The notes under the pieces: model-generated
Databases searched by the model: none
What the model saw: the letters and a program-made list of their open reading frames with translations, nothing else
Told to the model about the DNA's origin: nothing
DNA from: Linnemannia schmuckeri
Lineage: Eukaryota; Mortierellomycota; Mortierellomycetes; Mortierellales; Mortierellaceae
Assembly: GCA_029449235.1 (NCBI GenBank)
Contig: JANATG010000021.1
Coordinates: 434,001 to 498,000, forward strand
Direction of reading: 5' to 3'
DNA: 64,000 nt
In this document: positions 12,147-23,314 of the stretch, piece after piece
Numbering within the stretch: the first letter of the stretch is position 1
How the letters are laid out: each line of letters starts with the position of its first letter
Translations under genes and position numbers: made by a program

Positions 12147-13423
12147 AGAGAAGGTGGAGAATATGAAAGGAGAGTGATGAAAAGAAGAATAAAAAAAAAA
12201 AGAAAAAAGATGAATGAGTGAAGAAAAGAGGATGATGAATCCGAGGGACAAGTAAGAAGGAGGAAAACGAAAATAAGAGGGTAGGCAGGCTGTGGTGTGG
12301 AAGTGTAAAAATATATACCAGCTGGACTCGAATTTCCTTTTGAAGCTGATGTTGGATTCTGAAAGGAGGTGGGTAAGTGGGTGGATGGATGAATGAATGA
12401 TTCAGGAACAACTGGACAAGTTGTCAACTGGGTACAATTGATACTGTCTTCTCTTTCTCTTCCAGCTCAGTGTCATATCATGGCGTAGATATCCATCGTC
12501 ATATTCAACGCCAGCATGAGGCATTATTATTGCTATCGTTATTAAACACATCATCATCATCGGACAGCAGTGGGCGATCCATTGGTTCATTTTTATTTTT
12601 TCTGCCGATGAAGTTCATCTTTTCGTTGTGGGCTGTTGCCCTTTGTCAGACGAAGCAAGGGTCTTTCTTTGCATTTCCTTCTTTCTCATGAGCGCCAGGA
12701 TGGAGATAAAGTGCATGACCCACACACACACGCCTTCAAACAACAGCCTCAGCATTATCATCATCGTCACTCATCAAGGAGCACCCTGTCACCAACGAAC
12801 GCCCATGTATCGGAATAGAAATAGGTATAGCCTAATTTAAAAGGCTCAAAGAGCCGAGGTCGAGGCTCGGCTGAAAGGTGTACTAATGAGCTACACTTGC
12901 AACTCTCTTTGTAAGTATTGTTCAACTCGACCTTGAGGGCCACCTCCCATCTTTTTTTCTTTTCTCTCTTCTACAGGGTCTAGACCCTGTGCGAGATCGA
13001 GAGGGCTTTTGAGTCACGTGTAGGAAGCTCATTCTGATCGCGGATGTACTTTTCTTCACCTTTCTATGAGAATAGCCCGAAGACCCAGCGTGAATGCGAA
13101 CGCGTGCGATCAGTGATCGAAACCTTCCTTTGCTTTTATCACCTTTCGCGGTGGATGGCTGGTACTTGAAGATCTATTGTACTTGGAGATCTACACAGAT
13201 AAGCGGAGTCGCCCTTGAGCTTTGACCTTTGCCTTGGTGCGGATGATCATGGTGTTATTATATCGCCAATTGATATGCCATCCCTGCTGCTGCTCCGCAA
13301 AGACAGAAAATGAAGAATTTCCCAAAGGACATACACAGTCTCGTTCCCTTTTTATTGTCTCTCGTCTTTTTCTACCTTTTTCTTGTTCATTCACACCTTG
13401 CACCAAGACCATAGCGAAAAACA
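12147..13423. other. 1.3-kb divergent spacer
   Basis: Shared upstream region of the His-rich gene (-) and the ligase gene (+). Short inverted sequences occur near 12841-12875 (AGAGCCGAGG/AGGCTCGGCT) and 12977-12990 (AGGGTCTAGACCCT), but nothing folds into a known RNA. No gene seen. Confidence 0.4.
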
Positions 13424-16069
13424 ATGTTCGTGAGGACACGCACCATCTGCACTCGATGCCTCCTCAAGTCTCCCTTGGCATCATTCTCACTTCCGGAAGC
13501 AGGACTATTACGATCAGGAGGACTACCGGTGAGATCACAATTATCAACTTCGCGATCAACAACAACGCGCACTCAGGTCACGGCATCACCCCTCGTCGCC
13601 TCCAACAGTAACAACAACATTCACCAACGGAATTCAACCCTCACCTCATGTAGAGGAATGTCAACCTCAGCAACCTCAGCAGCATCAAGCAAAAAGAAGA
13701 ACCCACCACCGCCGAGGGAATCAGTAACAAAACAACCCTCTTCCCCACCTGCACCCGCCAGCAAAAAGACAAAGACAAGCAATAAAAAGGCTTCCTCAAC
13801 CAACAGCACACAACTGCCAACCTCATCCTCTTCTTCTACAGCTATCGAGATCTCAAACTACAGGTGCTCAAAAACAAAACCTCACCAGGACCTGGACAGA
13901 CTACAAGCCATTGTCGACCAACTCGTCTCTACCAATGCTTGGGTCTCAAAACGCGACATCCTGGCTCAACACCCTGAGCAGGCACCGCTGCTGGCATGGA
14001 TCTATGACCCGCAACGACAGTTCTATGCCCGTCCCGCCAATATTATCAAGTATGCCCAGCGCTGGGCCAGGCAGCAGGATGAGGCACTTGCAGCGGCCAA
14101 GGCGGCTGTTGTCGTCGGCGGGACGTCTACCATCGACAGCGGACCAACAGGATCATCGTCATTTTCAACGGAACATCCATCGGGAGCAAAGTCGAAAGCA
14201 GTTCAGTCAGAAAAGGGATTCGACACTCTTTCTTCACTTCTGGAGGCTCTCTCATCCAGGTCCATCGTTGGCCATGCGTCACTGGAAGCCATTCTAACGT
14301 TTATGGATCGATACTGCGGACCTGGTTCTGAATCATCATTCGAGGCCCTGGACAAGATTAATTCGCCAGACGGATCTTACAGTCGTGCCATGGCGATACT
14401 ACTGTCCACCCCGCGGTCGAAACTCCTCCTCAAGGTCCTGGACAAAAACCTCAAGGCTGGATGCGGGATTGCGTTGATCCGGGAGGCGTTTCCGACGTTG
14501 TTGCCCGGGTTCCATGTGGCTCTGGGAAAGTATATGCCGCTCGAGAGTGCGCGAGAGTTGTTTGAGCAAAAGATGACCTTAATCGAAAAATCAACAAAAG
14601 GCAAAAAATCGATCAAGAAGAATGCAACAATCTCGGATCCAAAAACTGACGACGCAGAGTGGCTCGGATCAAGGAAACTAGACGGCGTGCGGTGTCTGGT
14701 GCGGATCGATCGACGGACAGGAAATATCACAACGTTGTCTAGGAGCGGAAGAGTGTTTGAGGGCACAGGAAAGATCCAGGATTCGTTCCGCTCGATTATG
14801 AGGATGGGACATGGTGATGATGAAGATCGAGGTCGGGACGAGTTCTTCAGACAAGCATTCGGACTAACTGATAAGGACGAATCTGCATTGCCAGAGGCTC
14901 TTATTCTGGATGGTGAGATGTGTGTATTTATGGCAGAGCCGTTTCATGAACAACCGGCAGGGAGCAGTCAATCGCCGTCGCCATCGCCGTCGCCATCGAC
15001 GTCACCGGTTCTTGTTGGCTTACTTGATGAAGACGGTCTGGGCAGGGAACAATTCACCAAAGCGATTACCTTTGTGACGCGAGGTGCTGTGGAGGCTTCT
15101 CTTGATGCTGACGACGATGAGTTCTCCAAGGACAAGCCGACAGCAACAAAGACTGACAGTTTAGAGGAAATGAGCCTGGAATACGATCGACCCATATATT
15201 GCATATTTGACTGTCTGACGGACAATGAGTTCAAGGATCGGGAGGGCACACGACCATTGTTGGACAGGATTGGAGGTGTGACCCGGGCATTGATGCAGTC
15301 TAGGGGTGTTCATGACAGTGGTGTACTCGTTAAGGTTCTGAGCCAGACCAAGGTGGAGTCGTTTGAGCAGTTGCAGAAAATGGTCACCCAAGGTGTTGAA
15401 CGCGGATGGGAGGGTGTCATCCTCCGAAAGAATGTCGGCTACGAAGGCAAACGCAGGTAAGTCATGCACTCCACTTCTCGCAAATGTTATGCACTCAAGT
15501 TCTTCCTCATTTTTTGTCACTAGTTGACCCACATCTCTCTATATCATATTCACTCCAGTCGAAACCTACTCAAGTTCAAAGAGTTCCAGGAAGCAGAATT
15601 CACCGTCGAAGAAGCAACGCTCGGGACCATGCGTCTCCCACTCAACGGCCAATTCGAAGAACGTTACGGTCTCACCAGCGTCACTGTCGTCCATCGAGGC
15701 AACAGGGTCGGGGTCGGGTCTGGATTCACGGCCGAGGAACGGATTCGGTTCGGCAAGGATCCTAGTCTGATCGTCGGCAAGACCATTACGGTCAAATACT
15801 TTGAAGAGTCCAAGACGTATTCCAGCTCGGGTAGTGCGAGCAGTGGTGGTGGTGGTGGTGGTGGTGGTGGAAGTGATGACGAGGCCTCTGTGGGTAATGA
15901 TAGGGTGTATCGTAGTCCTAGTAGGGTTAGGTCTTCTTCGATCGACCAAAGCGCTGACGACAGCGATAGGGACAACAGTGAGGATAAGGGGGATGGTGGG
16001 GACGCTGTGTGGAGTCTGAGGTTCCCGATCGTCAAAGCCATCTATGGCGACGGACCACGAGAGTTATAG
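13424..16069 (+). CDS. ATP-dependent DNA ligase, T4-like, with mitochondrial-type presequence
   Basis: Predicted 847-residue ligase in two exons: 13424-15456 and 15559-16069. It seals DNA nicks through a lysyl-AMP intermediate. Motif I is RKLDGVR with catalytic Lys at about 418; motif III LDGEMCVF at about 495; IIIa IYCIFDCL; IV EGVILRK at about 663; V NLLKFKEF at about 680-687, bridging the intron. An OB-fold follows to the C-terminus. Before motif I, the segment LLKVLDKNLKAGCGI..LIREAFPTLLPGF is the phage T4-type ligase N-domain pattern, unlike Lig1/Lig3/Lig4. Residues 1-60 are Arg/Ser-rich with almost no acid, typical of a mitochondrial presequence. Low-complexity inserts split motif III from IIIa (about 505-575) and the OB fold (about 765-825). 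Mitochondrial location is inference. Confidence 0.88.
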
Positions 16070-16974
16070 GTAGATACACGAGCATTTTCTTTGTTTCTCC
16101 TAGGAGAAATTATATGCTTGCGTAGACTTTATGCATTATTTTTTATTTTTTCATGTGCAACTTAACCTTGGGAAAAGTGCTCAGAAAAATAAAAAGGGAA
16201 AAAGAAGCATTATTTTGTATTTCATCGACACTCGATCGCCAACATGGTATTGGTTAGCTTAGCCTTCGATCTCTTTTCATTACGCTTCTTTCATTTTCTT
16301 TCTGCTTGTTTGGGTATGCATATGCGTTCCTTGTGAAAACGTGTTTTCGTTGTTCTAGCAATCCTCAGAATGTGATAAAGGACCACACACGCACACTCAC
16401 ACATTTGTAGAGAGCAGGCTGTAATTTTTATTTTTATGGCGATGCATACACGCTTGCAGTTGTGAGGTAAGCGATCGATTGGAGGGTTCTGGCCCGCTAG
16501 ACACAATGAGGAAAATTTCATATTTTTGAGCCCTTTTCTTGCTTCTTCTAGTCATTTGCTTTGTTGGTGCATCCTTATCCTGTTGTCCAGTATTCCACTT
16601 CTGAAATCTTTTTTCGCACACCGCATGAAGGAAGGAGGGAGGGTCCATGCTATGGGACAGGGTTGAGTTGGTTTTTTTTTCTTTTTATTTTGGATCAGGA
16701 AAATCATGCCATGCTGTGTGTGCCTTTGTTATGTGTGAGCGGATGGTCCGGGTCTGCGATTGCATAAATATGAGCACAGGGATGCACCTTTTCCACCTTT
16801 TTCTTTCTTTTTCTTTCTCAATCTTCAACACTACACCGACGCATATTATAACATCCAGTTGACACGACAAATCGCTACTCCTCTCGGCACAGGACTTACC
16901 CAACCCTATTATACCCTCACCAACACCAACTCAACAACCATCATCCTACCAGCTAACAACAGGAAGATACAAAG
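16070..16974. other. spacer between ligase and dehydrogenase genes
   Basis: Holds the ligase 3' region (AATAAA at about 16188) and the dehydrogenase promoter, which is CT-rich at 16790-16830 followed by a C/A-rich leader at 16870-16974. No other gene seen. Confidence 0.45.
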
Positions 16975-18485
16975 ATGCCATACACGAACGTAGCATTCAA
17001 CCCACAGTTCTGGAAAACCCTCGTCAAGAAACCCAAATTCTCCACAGAGGACATCCCAGACCTAACCGGCAAAGTCGTCATCGTCACCGGTGCCAATTCC
17101 GGGCTCGGATACGCCACCACCGTCGCCCTGGCGTCTCATGGTGCACATGTCTTCTTAGCTTGTCGGTCGAAAGACAAGGCGTTGGAGGCGATTGAGAGGG
17201 CCAAGGGTGAGATTCGCGGTAGCGGCTCTGTTCGCGCTTCTTCTTTCCCCATCAATGCCACCACCGCCTCTGTCCCCATCACTACCACTACTACTATCAC
17301 AACCTCCGCCCCTAGCTCTCCAACTGCCGGGAAGCCCACCGCAGCGATGCTCGCGGCTGCCAAATACCTCAAGGACAAGGACGGCAACCCAGTCGAGCCC
17401 AAGTTAGAGTTTCTACAATTAGATCTGAACGATATGAACTCTTGTTCTCGTGCTGCGAAGGAGTTTTTGGCCAAGGGGTTGGCGTTGCATATTTTAATCA
17501 ATAATGGAGGAATTATGACTTCTCCGTTTGCGTTGAGTGCTGATGGGATCGAGCAGCAATTTGCTGTCAACCACATGGGGTATGTCCTTTCTTTTTGTTT
17601 CTTTGTTTGTCGCTTTTGATGACTTATGCTCCCTCTGGTGTATTTTTTCCCGCTCTCTCTTTTCTGATCCCGCTCGCACTCTATTTTTAAGCCACACGTT
17701 GCGATTCCTTCCCTCAATACTAACCCTCCCTACCTTCCTTTCGCCCATTTAATTTTCCCCTCTTTTTTTTTTTTTTTTTTTTTTTTTGTTACGACCGTAA
17801 TCAAAATAGACACTTTGTGTTCACGATGGGCCTCCTAGACAGGATTATCCAATCCCAACCCTCCCGAATCGTCATGCTCTCATCCATCGGCCACGAACAC
17901 ACCCCAAAACATGGCATCGACTTCCTCACCCTCAACGACCGCTCCGCTTCCAACCCAGCCTCCCGCTACGGCCGCTCCAAACTCGCCAACATTCTCTTTG
18001 GAAAAGCCCTCGCCCGTCGATTGGCCAACGAAAAAGTCTGGGTCAACATGCCACATCCAGGATTTGTGTACACGGAACTGGCTAGGAATAATAAGGATTC
18101 CATGGGCGTCGTAGCGGCGGGAGTGTATGATTTGGCGGGACGGATGTGTGCGAGTAAACCGGAGGTGGGCTGTTTAAACCAATTGTACTTGGCGACGAGT
18201 CCTGAGGTTGTGGAGAAGGATTTGAGGGGGTTGTATTTTGTCCCTGTGGGGAATGAGCTTCGTCCTAGTAAGTTTTTTTTTGCTACTGTTTTTGTTGTTT
18301 TTGATATGTTTGTTGGATGTTGGATGATGGTGTGTGTGTGTGTACGTGTTGCTAACTTGATTCCCTTTTGGCACCTTTTTTTTTCTTTCTTTCTGGTAGG
18401 CTCTTATGCGTTGGATGAGGAGTTACAGGAGAAGTTGTGGACGTTCTCTGAACAGCTTATGCACGAGAAAGTCAAGGAGATTTAA
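16975..18485 (+). CDS. short-chain dehydrogenase/reductase (retinol dehydrogenase-like)
   Basis: Predicted 382-residue NAD(P)-dependent oxidoreductase of the classical SDR family in three exons: 16975-17579, 17810-18267, 18400-18485. Cofactor motif TGANSGLG is at 38-45, NNGG at 176-179, the catalytic Ser in the SS pair at 226-227, and YGRSK with Tyr255 and Lys259. The PHPGFVYTEL segment follows, as in the RDH/WW-oxidoreductase group. A Thr/Pro-rich insert of about 50 residues separates the second beta-alpha unit from the LDLND motif and is unusual. No membrane anchor is evident. The substrate (retinoid, sterol, lipid or xenobiotic) cannot be told from sequence. A T-tract at 17763-17787 lies in intron 1 just before the acceptor. 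Confidence 0.87.
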
Positions 18486-18979
18486 GATAAGGAACAATCA
18501 ACAACGATAGCTATACAATGTACGAGAATCGAGACAGCATCCATTTCATACCAATCATACCAGTACCTCACTAAAATAAAAAAGAGATATAATAAAACTT
18601 AGGAACAGCTGGATTTTGATTATGTTAGAACTAAGTGATCGATCGCATCGTTTATTTTCTTTTCTCAGGAACCGTTGTTCCTTCTCTCTATGAATGTGTG
18701 TGATCATTATCTTCCTTTTTTGTCCTCTTCCATCTGACATCATTTTCTTCCTCAGTGCCCTTCTCTATTCATTTGGTTTTAGTTCAATATCTAAACTTTA
18801 TAATAAAAAGAAAGAAAACAATTTTGAACACAGAAAAGTATTCAAGAAGGAAAAAAGAAACAATTACAATTCTATAGGACAAATCTCTTCCACTCTACAC
18901 CATCCACCTCTACCCTCCTGCCCCTCCCCAAAAGAGCATCGCCTTCCCTTCTTCATCTCGCTCCTCATTCCTCGCCCTG
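18486..18979. other. convergent spacer
   Basis: Lies between the 3' ends of the dehydrogenase and the acidic hypothetical gene. A possible polyadenylation signal AATAAA sits at about 18574. No gene seen. Confidence 0.45.
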
Positions 18980-19774
18980 TTAGCCGTTAAAGTCGTAAGC
19001 GCGGCCCGTACATGCAAACACAGCCGCACACGGATATGGACACATACATACGGATGAAGAAGCCTCAATCAGGCCCCTAACCATCTCCACCAAGGGCTGG
19101 TTAAATGGCATCCAGCCTTGTGGGGCACTAGAAATAGAATCGTCGATTGGGCACCACTCGGAACCCTCATCAGCATCATCGTCAACATCATCATCATTAT
19201 CATCGGAGGAGGAGACCAGTGATAGATCCTGGTGATATGATGATGGCGGCGGCGTGAGTAATAAGGTGAAGTAGGAGAAAAGACTTTGATGGTACTCGAC
19301 GGGGAGGTCGAGGAAGGGATCCGTTATTTGAGAGGTTGGAAGGTGAAGTTGATCCAGAAAGGTACCGATGTGCATCCAAAGAGGGTCGACTGGGCTGTAC
19401 TCTGGCAATTCTAGGTGGTGGACAGGAAAATTCTGAGCACTGAAGGCGTGAGGGCGTTCCATATTAAACTCCTCTTTCTCCCCCTCCATTTCCTCCTCCT
19501 CTTCCATGCTAATAGTCTGGGCGAGTGCATGTTCGGAGGCGGGTACAGAGTGCTCCTCTGATGGAGAAGAGAAGGCACTCTCGATTGGAGCTGGGTCTGG
19601 AATCTCATCGGAGGGCGGCAGGGGGCTATCAAAGGGCTCCAGTGTGTCGTTGTCATTGGCGAGGGTTGCTGGAGCAAGGAAGAAGTCAAAGGTGACCTTG
19701 CTGAGAGACATCACGGTGTCTGAAACAATCCAACTTGCGGCACGATCGAGGGAAAGGAGAGTCAGTGGCAACAT
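18980..19774 (-). CDS. acidic hypothetical protein
   Basis: Single-exon frame; I choose the ATG at 19774 (264 residues) because a TATA box sits at 19866-19874 and the upstream in-frame ATG at 19858 would be only about 10 bp from it. Not recognised. The protein is acidic, with a Glu run near 90, an Asp/Glu run near 200, and a Phe/Leu/Pro-rich middle (FPVHHLELPEYSPVDPLWMH). The C-terminus has four Cys (CMCPYPCAAVFAC) within 15 residues. No signal peptide or clear membrane span is visible. It resembles acidic activation regions in composition only. Confidence 0.55.
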   Translation of the reverse strand: MLPLTLLSLDRAASWIVSDTVMSLSKVTFDFFLAPATLANDNDTLEPFDSPLPPSDEIPDPAPIESAFSSPSEEHSVPASEHALAQTISMEEEEEMEGEKEEFNMERPHAFSAQNFPVHHLELPEYSPVDPLWMHIGTFLDQLHLPTSQITDPFLDLPVEYHQSLFSYFTLLLTPPPSSYHQDLSLVSSSDDNDDDVDDDADEGSEWCPIDDSISSAPQGWMPFNQPLVEMVRGLIEASSSVCMCPYPCAAVFACTGRAYDFNG

Positions 19775-19865
19775 AAGGTAGGTGATGAAGGAGAGGTGGG
19801 AGTGTGAATGTGTGTGTAGAAACAAAAAGCGGAAGTGGGGAGAAAGAAAGGGAAACATGTCTGGT

Positions 19866-19874
19866 TTTTATATA
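19866..19874 (-). promoter_or_regulatory. TATA box of the acidic hypothetical gene
   Basis: TATATAAAA on the minus strand, about 92 bp upstream of the chosen ATG at 19774. This spacing decides the start. Confidence 0.55.
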
Positions 19875-20342
19875 TGTTGAGCAGGAGGAAGAGGTCCTTT
19901 TTTTTGTCTCTCGTCTTGCTGTTGGAATGGTATGAATGGACATGGTTGTTGCTATTGTCTGACTTCAGAAAAATTGGATGTGAATAAGACAGACAAGGAA
20001 GCCATCCTTTCCATGTTTTTTCTTCTCTTTGTTCGTCGATCTTTCATTTGTTTGAGGACACAGTACATCCTTCGTTGTTTGAGAAATATGGGCAAAAAAA
20101 CATGGATGCGGTTTGAATGAGAGGGAATTATTAAAAGTCCATCCTTCTTTCAAAGAGAAACATCCTAAATATAATACCCGTTAATACTACAATCATCGCA
20201 TCCTAAAGAGGAGGGAGTTACGTTTGATAACATAAAAAAAGTGGTCCATTCATTGCTACTACTTCATACAAACCTAAAACCCTACTGTAACAGTCGGCGC
20301 AAAACTAGCTATGTAAGTACCATGCCAGGATCTTGGATTTTT
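19875..20342. other. spacer
   Basis: Upstream of the acidic gene and downstream of the next one. No ORF with support; AT-rich from 20160 onward. Confidence 0.4.
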
Positions 20343-21527
20343 TTACCGTCTCTTCTTGGACGATGACGTCTCCTCTGCATTCTTCAAACTCTCAGAATTG
20401 CGCTTCTGTCCAACCTCTCCTCCTTCTTCAACCTCAGGATGATCCGCGGTGGCGGCAGGAGCAGGAGCAGGCATGATGACGGTGACCGAGGAGAACTTCT
20501 CCGGCATGACGACGGACGCACGGTTATTGGGTATCTTGATGATGACCAGACTGCCCTTCACAGTAACACCGTTCTTCCCAGCAGACTGGGCAGAATCGGT
20601 GGAGGCAGATTTGGAGGAGGTAGTAGTGGCGACGGATGTGTCCTCGGCACATGGTCGCACTGAGGGCGATGGTGGTGGACCATAGTGCCCGTTTTCGAGG
20701 TCGGGAAACGGCACCCGATTCATAGCATTAATAGCAATGTCATTGATGTTACGAGCAATGCTATTGATGTTACTGCTAGTGCAAGTGCCAAAGAGCTTCA
20801 GTTCCGAGATCCTTTGTGCTAATTTATCGATCCCCAGTTCTTCGTCCTTGGAACAATCACGAGTCCGATCGCCCCCCTCTGACAAGGGTTTGTATGCGGT
20901 GCTAACGGTACCCATGCTGAGCACTCCTTCCGCTCCTTCTGTTCCTGCTCCTCCGGCATCCGGCGAGTTGTCCCCATCCTTCTTCTCGGCGTCCACGATC
21001 TCACAGGCACTATCACCATCACAATCGCCATCGACATTGACACCAATATCCTCATCTTCATCGTCGCTGTCCTGGTCACTAACCATCTCATCTTCATCCA
21101 TCGGATCAAGGCGCACCCTTAACTCCGATTTGAGAGGGCTACTGCCAAGCTTCTTGAACTCCTGCTGCCGTTGAGCTGTGACGGCGGCGGTTAATTGGTG
21201 AAGCTGGAGAAGGCCACGATTCTCGAAGAACGGATCTGCGTCAATTGGGGCAATGACCTCGGCATCCAAAAAGGAGGCACTTGCCCAAGAGTGAGAGACA
21301 AAGGGCATCTTCTTGGTCGTGGGAGAGGAGAGGGAGGAAGACGTTTGGACGCTCGAAGGGATGACCAAGGGGTTACAAGATTTGATGGTCGGCGAGTAGT
21401 GGAGGAGCGACGACGGAGCGGTAGGGGGATTAGTAATCGAGAAGGTGGCCGACAGGTGAGAGTGGGAGTGGAGAGTTGTCGTCGGCGCTTCTGCGGTCTT
21501 GAAGGTGCAGGTGTCGTAAGTGGGCAT
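20343..21527 (-). CDS. hypothetical protein with acidic middle and basic tail
   Basis: Uninterrupted frame of 394 residues from the ATG at 21527. Not recognised. The N-terminal third is Ser/Thr/Pro-rich with the segment KKMPFVSHSWASASFLDAEV. A coiled-coil-prone stretch (LHQLTAAVTAQRQQEFKKLG) follows, then a strongly acidic run (DEDEMVSDQDSDDEDED). A hydrophobic patch (VTVKGSLVIIKIPNN) lies near 335. It ends in KKRR, a possible nuclear signal. A nuclear regulator is plausible but unproven. A TATATAAT sequence lies about 190 bp upstream. Confidence 0.6.
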   Translation of the reverse strand: MPTYDTCTFKTAEAPTTTLHSHSHLSATFSITNPPTAPSSLLHYSPTIKSCNPLVIPSSVQTSSSLSSPTTKKMPFVSHSWASASFLDAEVIAPIDADPFFENRGLLQLHQLTAAVTAQRQQEFKKLGSSPLKSELRVRLDPMDEDEMVSDQDSDDEDEDIGVNVDGDCDGDSACEIVDAEKKDGDNSPDAGGAGTEGAEGVLSMGTVSTAYKPLSEGGDRTRDCSKDEELGIDKLAQRISELKLFGTCTSSNINSIARNINDIAINAMNRVPFPDLENGHYGPPPSPSVRPCAEDTSVATTTSSKSASTDSAQSAGKNGVTVKGSLVIIKIPNNRASVVMPEKFSSVTVIMPAPAPAATADHPEVEEGGEVGQKRNSESLKNAEETSSSKKRR

Positions 21528-21711
21528 GCTTGTTCCTTTTGTTATAATTTTGTGATAGTGCAGGACTTCGAGTCGTGGTCTGTGGATTTGAAAGAGGGAA
21601 AGAGGGAGTGAGGGAAAAAAGGAAGACAAAGTTGCCCAGGTTAAGTATCGCTGCTCTCATTAACACATCTGAAGCAGATGGTAGCCTCCTTCCCTCGAAC
21701 TGTGGATACCC

Positions 21712-21720
21712 ATATATAAT
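21712..21720 (-). promoter_or_regulatory. candidate TATA box of the acidic/basic hypothetical gene
   Basis: TTATATATG on the minus strand about 190 bp upstream of the ATG at 21527. Confidence 0.35.
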
Positions 21721-22200
21721 AAGAACAATTGGGGAAAAAGTGTGGAGCTTTTTCAATTATTCTAACATGCGTTTCGTACGGTACCTCTGTCTACTTTCTT
21801 TGTTTATTTTATTGGAAATCAGTCAGCCCCTCCTTATGTTTGTTTGATGAGAAGTAGAAAGAAAAAAAAAGAAAGAATAAGAGAACCGTGACAATCAAAA
21901 GGACAGTCTTTGTTGGTATACAAAATGTCCATGAATCACTGATTCATTCATCGCTCCTCGCCTTGGTAGGTCTCTGTAGGTCTCTTTACAAAAAAGAATC
22001 AAATATTCAAGAAAAACAGTTGCCTTGACATAAACATACGCGTTGAATGCGAATACATCGATAATACTCGATGAGACGCGACTCGCCCCTCCCCTTTGCA
22101 TACCAGTTTCTTGCCTCTCAAAAGTCAAGACAATACACAACCCTCATGATTGTTTTTTTAGAGCTTCTCCACACCCACTCATCCCCAGATAGGATGTTTA
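21721..22200. other. spacer entering the repeat-rich region
   Basis: No gene seen. It marks the transition from the gene-dense arm to the repeat-rich part of the window. Confidence 0.4.
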
Positions 22201-22266
22201 TACTGGCTTGTGGCAGCCAAGCGTTCATAGAGATGTTGCTTTTTGATCCTTCGATATCGACTCTTT
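22201..22266 (+). repeat. 28S rRNA-derived fragment 1
   Basis: Matches the conserved 28S stretch that begins ACTGGCTTGTGGCAGCCAAG and runs through TTTTTGATCCTTCGAT, with a few substitutions. After the CTCTTT at the end, the sequence leaves 28S and continues into a tail also seen after fragment 2. Confidence 0.8.
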
Positions 22267-22316
22267 TAATCCTTGCTTTAGCAATAGATGAAACGGCGAA
22301 GAAATTGCAGAAGAGA

Positions 22317-23140
22317 AAGGTATTGTCTGATGCAGCTCACCTTGTTATATTTGTTGTGTTGATTGTAAACTTGGCAAGTAGTGGCATACGCGCTGAGGGA
22401 GATAAGATGAAGCAGGCTGTTTAGAAAACAAAAAGATGTCAGCTGATGCTGTGCTGTTTTGACATCGGCGACTGTGTTGAGACAAGACTTTGAGACTGGA
22501 AAGTCACCTATGGACTGCGAGAGATAAATCGGCCGAGAGGAGGCATAAAGTGAAAGGTATTAGCTTGTTCCTCTCATCTGGATATCTATATTATGTTGAG
22601 CACAGAATGTAAATGCAAGAAAGTTGTGGCGTACCACCAACTGAGAGTGATGAGGCGAGCCAGACATTTCAGAAAAAAAAAGGTGTTAATTGGCGCCGTA
22701 CCATCTTGTTCTGAGTGCACAGTTAGAAATAGGTTCATTGTGACATACTGAGAATGATGGATGATAAGACGAAAGACAAATCAGGGGGTATTCAGTAAGT
22801 GAAGGGGGGTATTCAATAAGTAAAGGTACGCGGGAAGAAAACAATAACGAACGAACGGCAGCCAATCATCCGGTTGTGGAAAACCCGCTACAGTAGTGTA
22901 TTTTTGCACTCCGGATGATTGGCTGCCGTTCATTCGTTATTGTTTACTTCCCGCGTACCTTTACTTATTGAATACTCCCCTGGTGTTGTGCTGTCATTGT
23001 CATTTTGAGTGCACACTTGAAAATAGGTCCATTGTGTGAAATACGAACCGAAGGAGATGATACGCTGAAGACATCTCAGGAAGGAAAAGGTGTTAGCTTC
23101 TGTCACTCATCTTGTCATCTTTGTTGCGTGGGCATAAACT
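22317..23140. repeat. degenerate tandem repeat, about 110-125-bp unit
   Basis: Units start near AAAGGT(A/G)TTAGCTT: about 22318, 22552, 22679, 22980 and 23089, each continuing with a CATCTTGT-like core, GAGTGCACA.TT.GAAATAGG and ending CA(A/T)(A/T)TCAG. Copies are diverged. The array is interrupted by the palindromic element at 22783-22981. Confidence 0.6.
22783..22981. mobile_element. palindromic MITE-like element
   Basis: Two arms of about 70 bp (22803-22872 and 22911-22981) are nearly perfect inverted copies, from AGGGG.GTATTCAATAAGT at the ends to ATCATCCGG inside, around a 38-bp loop. The outermost 20 bases are repeated once more on the left (22783-22802). There is no coding capacity. 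It sits between two units of the surrounding tandem repeat. Superfamily and target-site duplication could not be fixed by eye. Confidence 0.8.
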
Positions 23141-23146
23141 TACGTT

Positions 23147-23314
23147 TCACCGCAATCGAGGAGACACCCGTGGTATGGGGATGTGAGTGAATGCCGCCTG
23201 CAACAGTTGTGCACTTTTGCGTCTGGATATAGTTGCATCACTTGTAACATACGTTGGAGCAGTGGCGACGATGGCCACAAACGCGGCGAGAACACACAAA
23301 TAGGTGAACTTCAT
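23147..23314 (-). CDS. possible small secreted peptide (fragment)
   Basis: 55-residue frame with a convincing signal peptide (MKFTYLCVLAAFVAIVATA) followed by only about 36 residues with no Cys, ending near a GTAAGT donor. A second donor-like GTATGT lies right after the signal sequence, so the frame may be the first exon of a longer secreted protein or a decayed copy. It abuts the tandem-repeat array. Confidence 0.35.
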   Translation of the reverse strand: MKFTYLCVLAAFVAIVATAPTYVTSDATISRRKSAQLLQAAFTHIPIPRVSPRLR

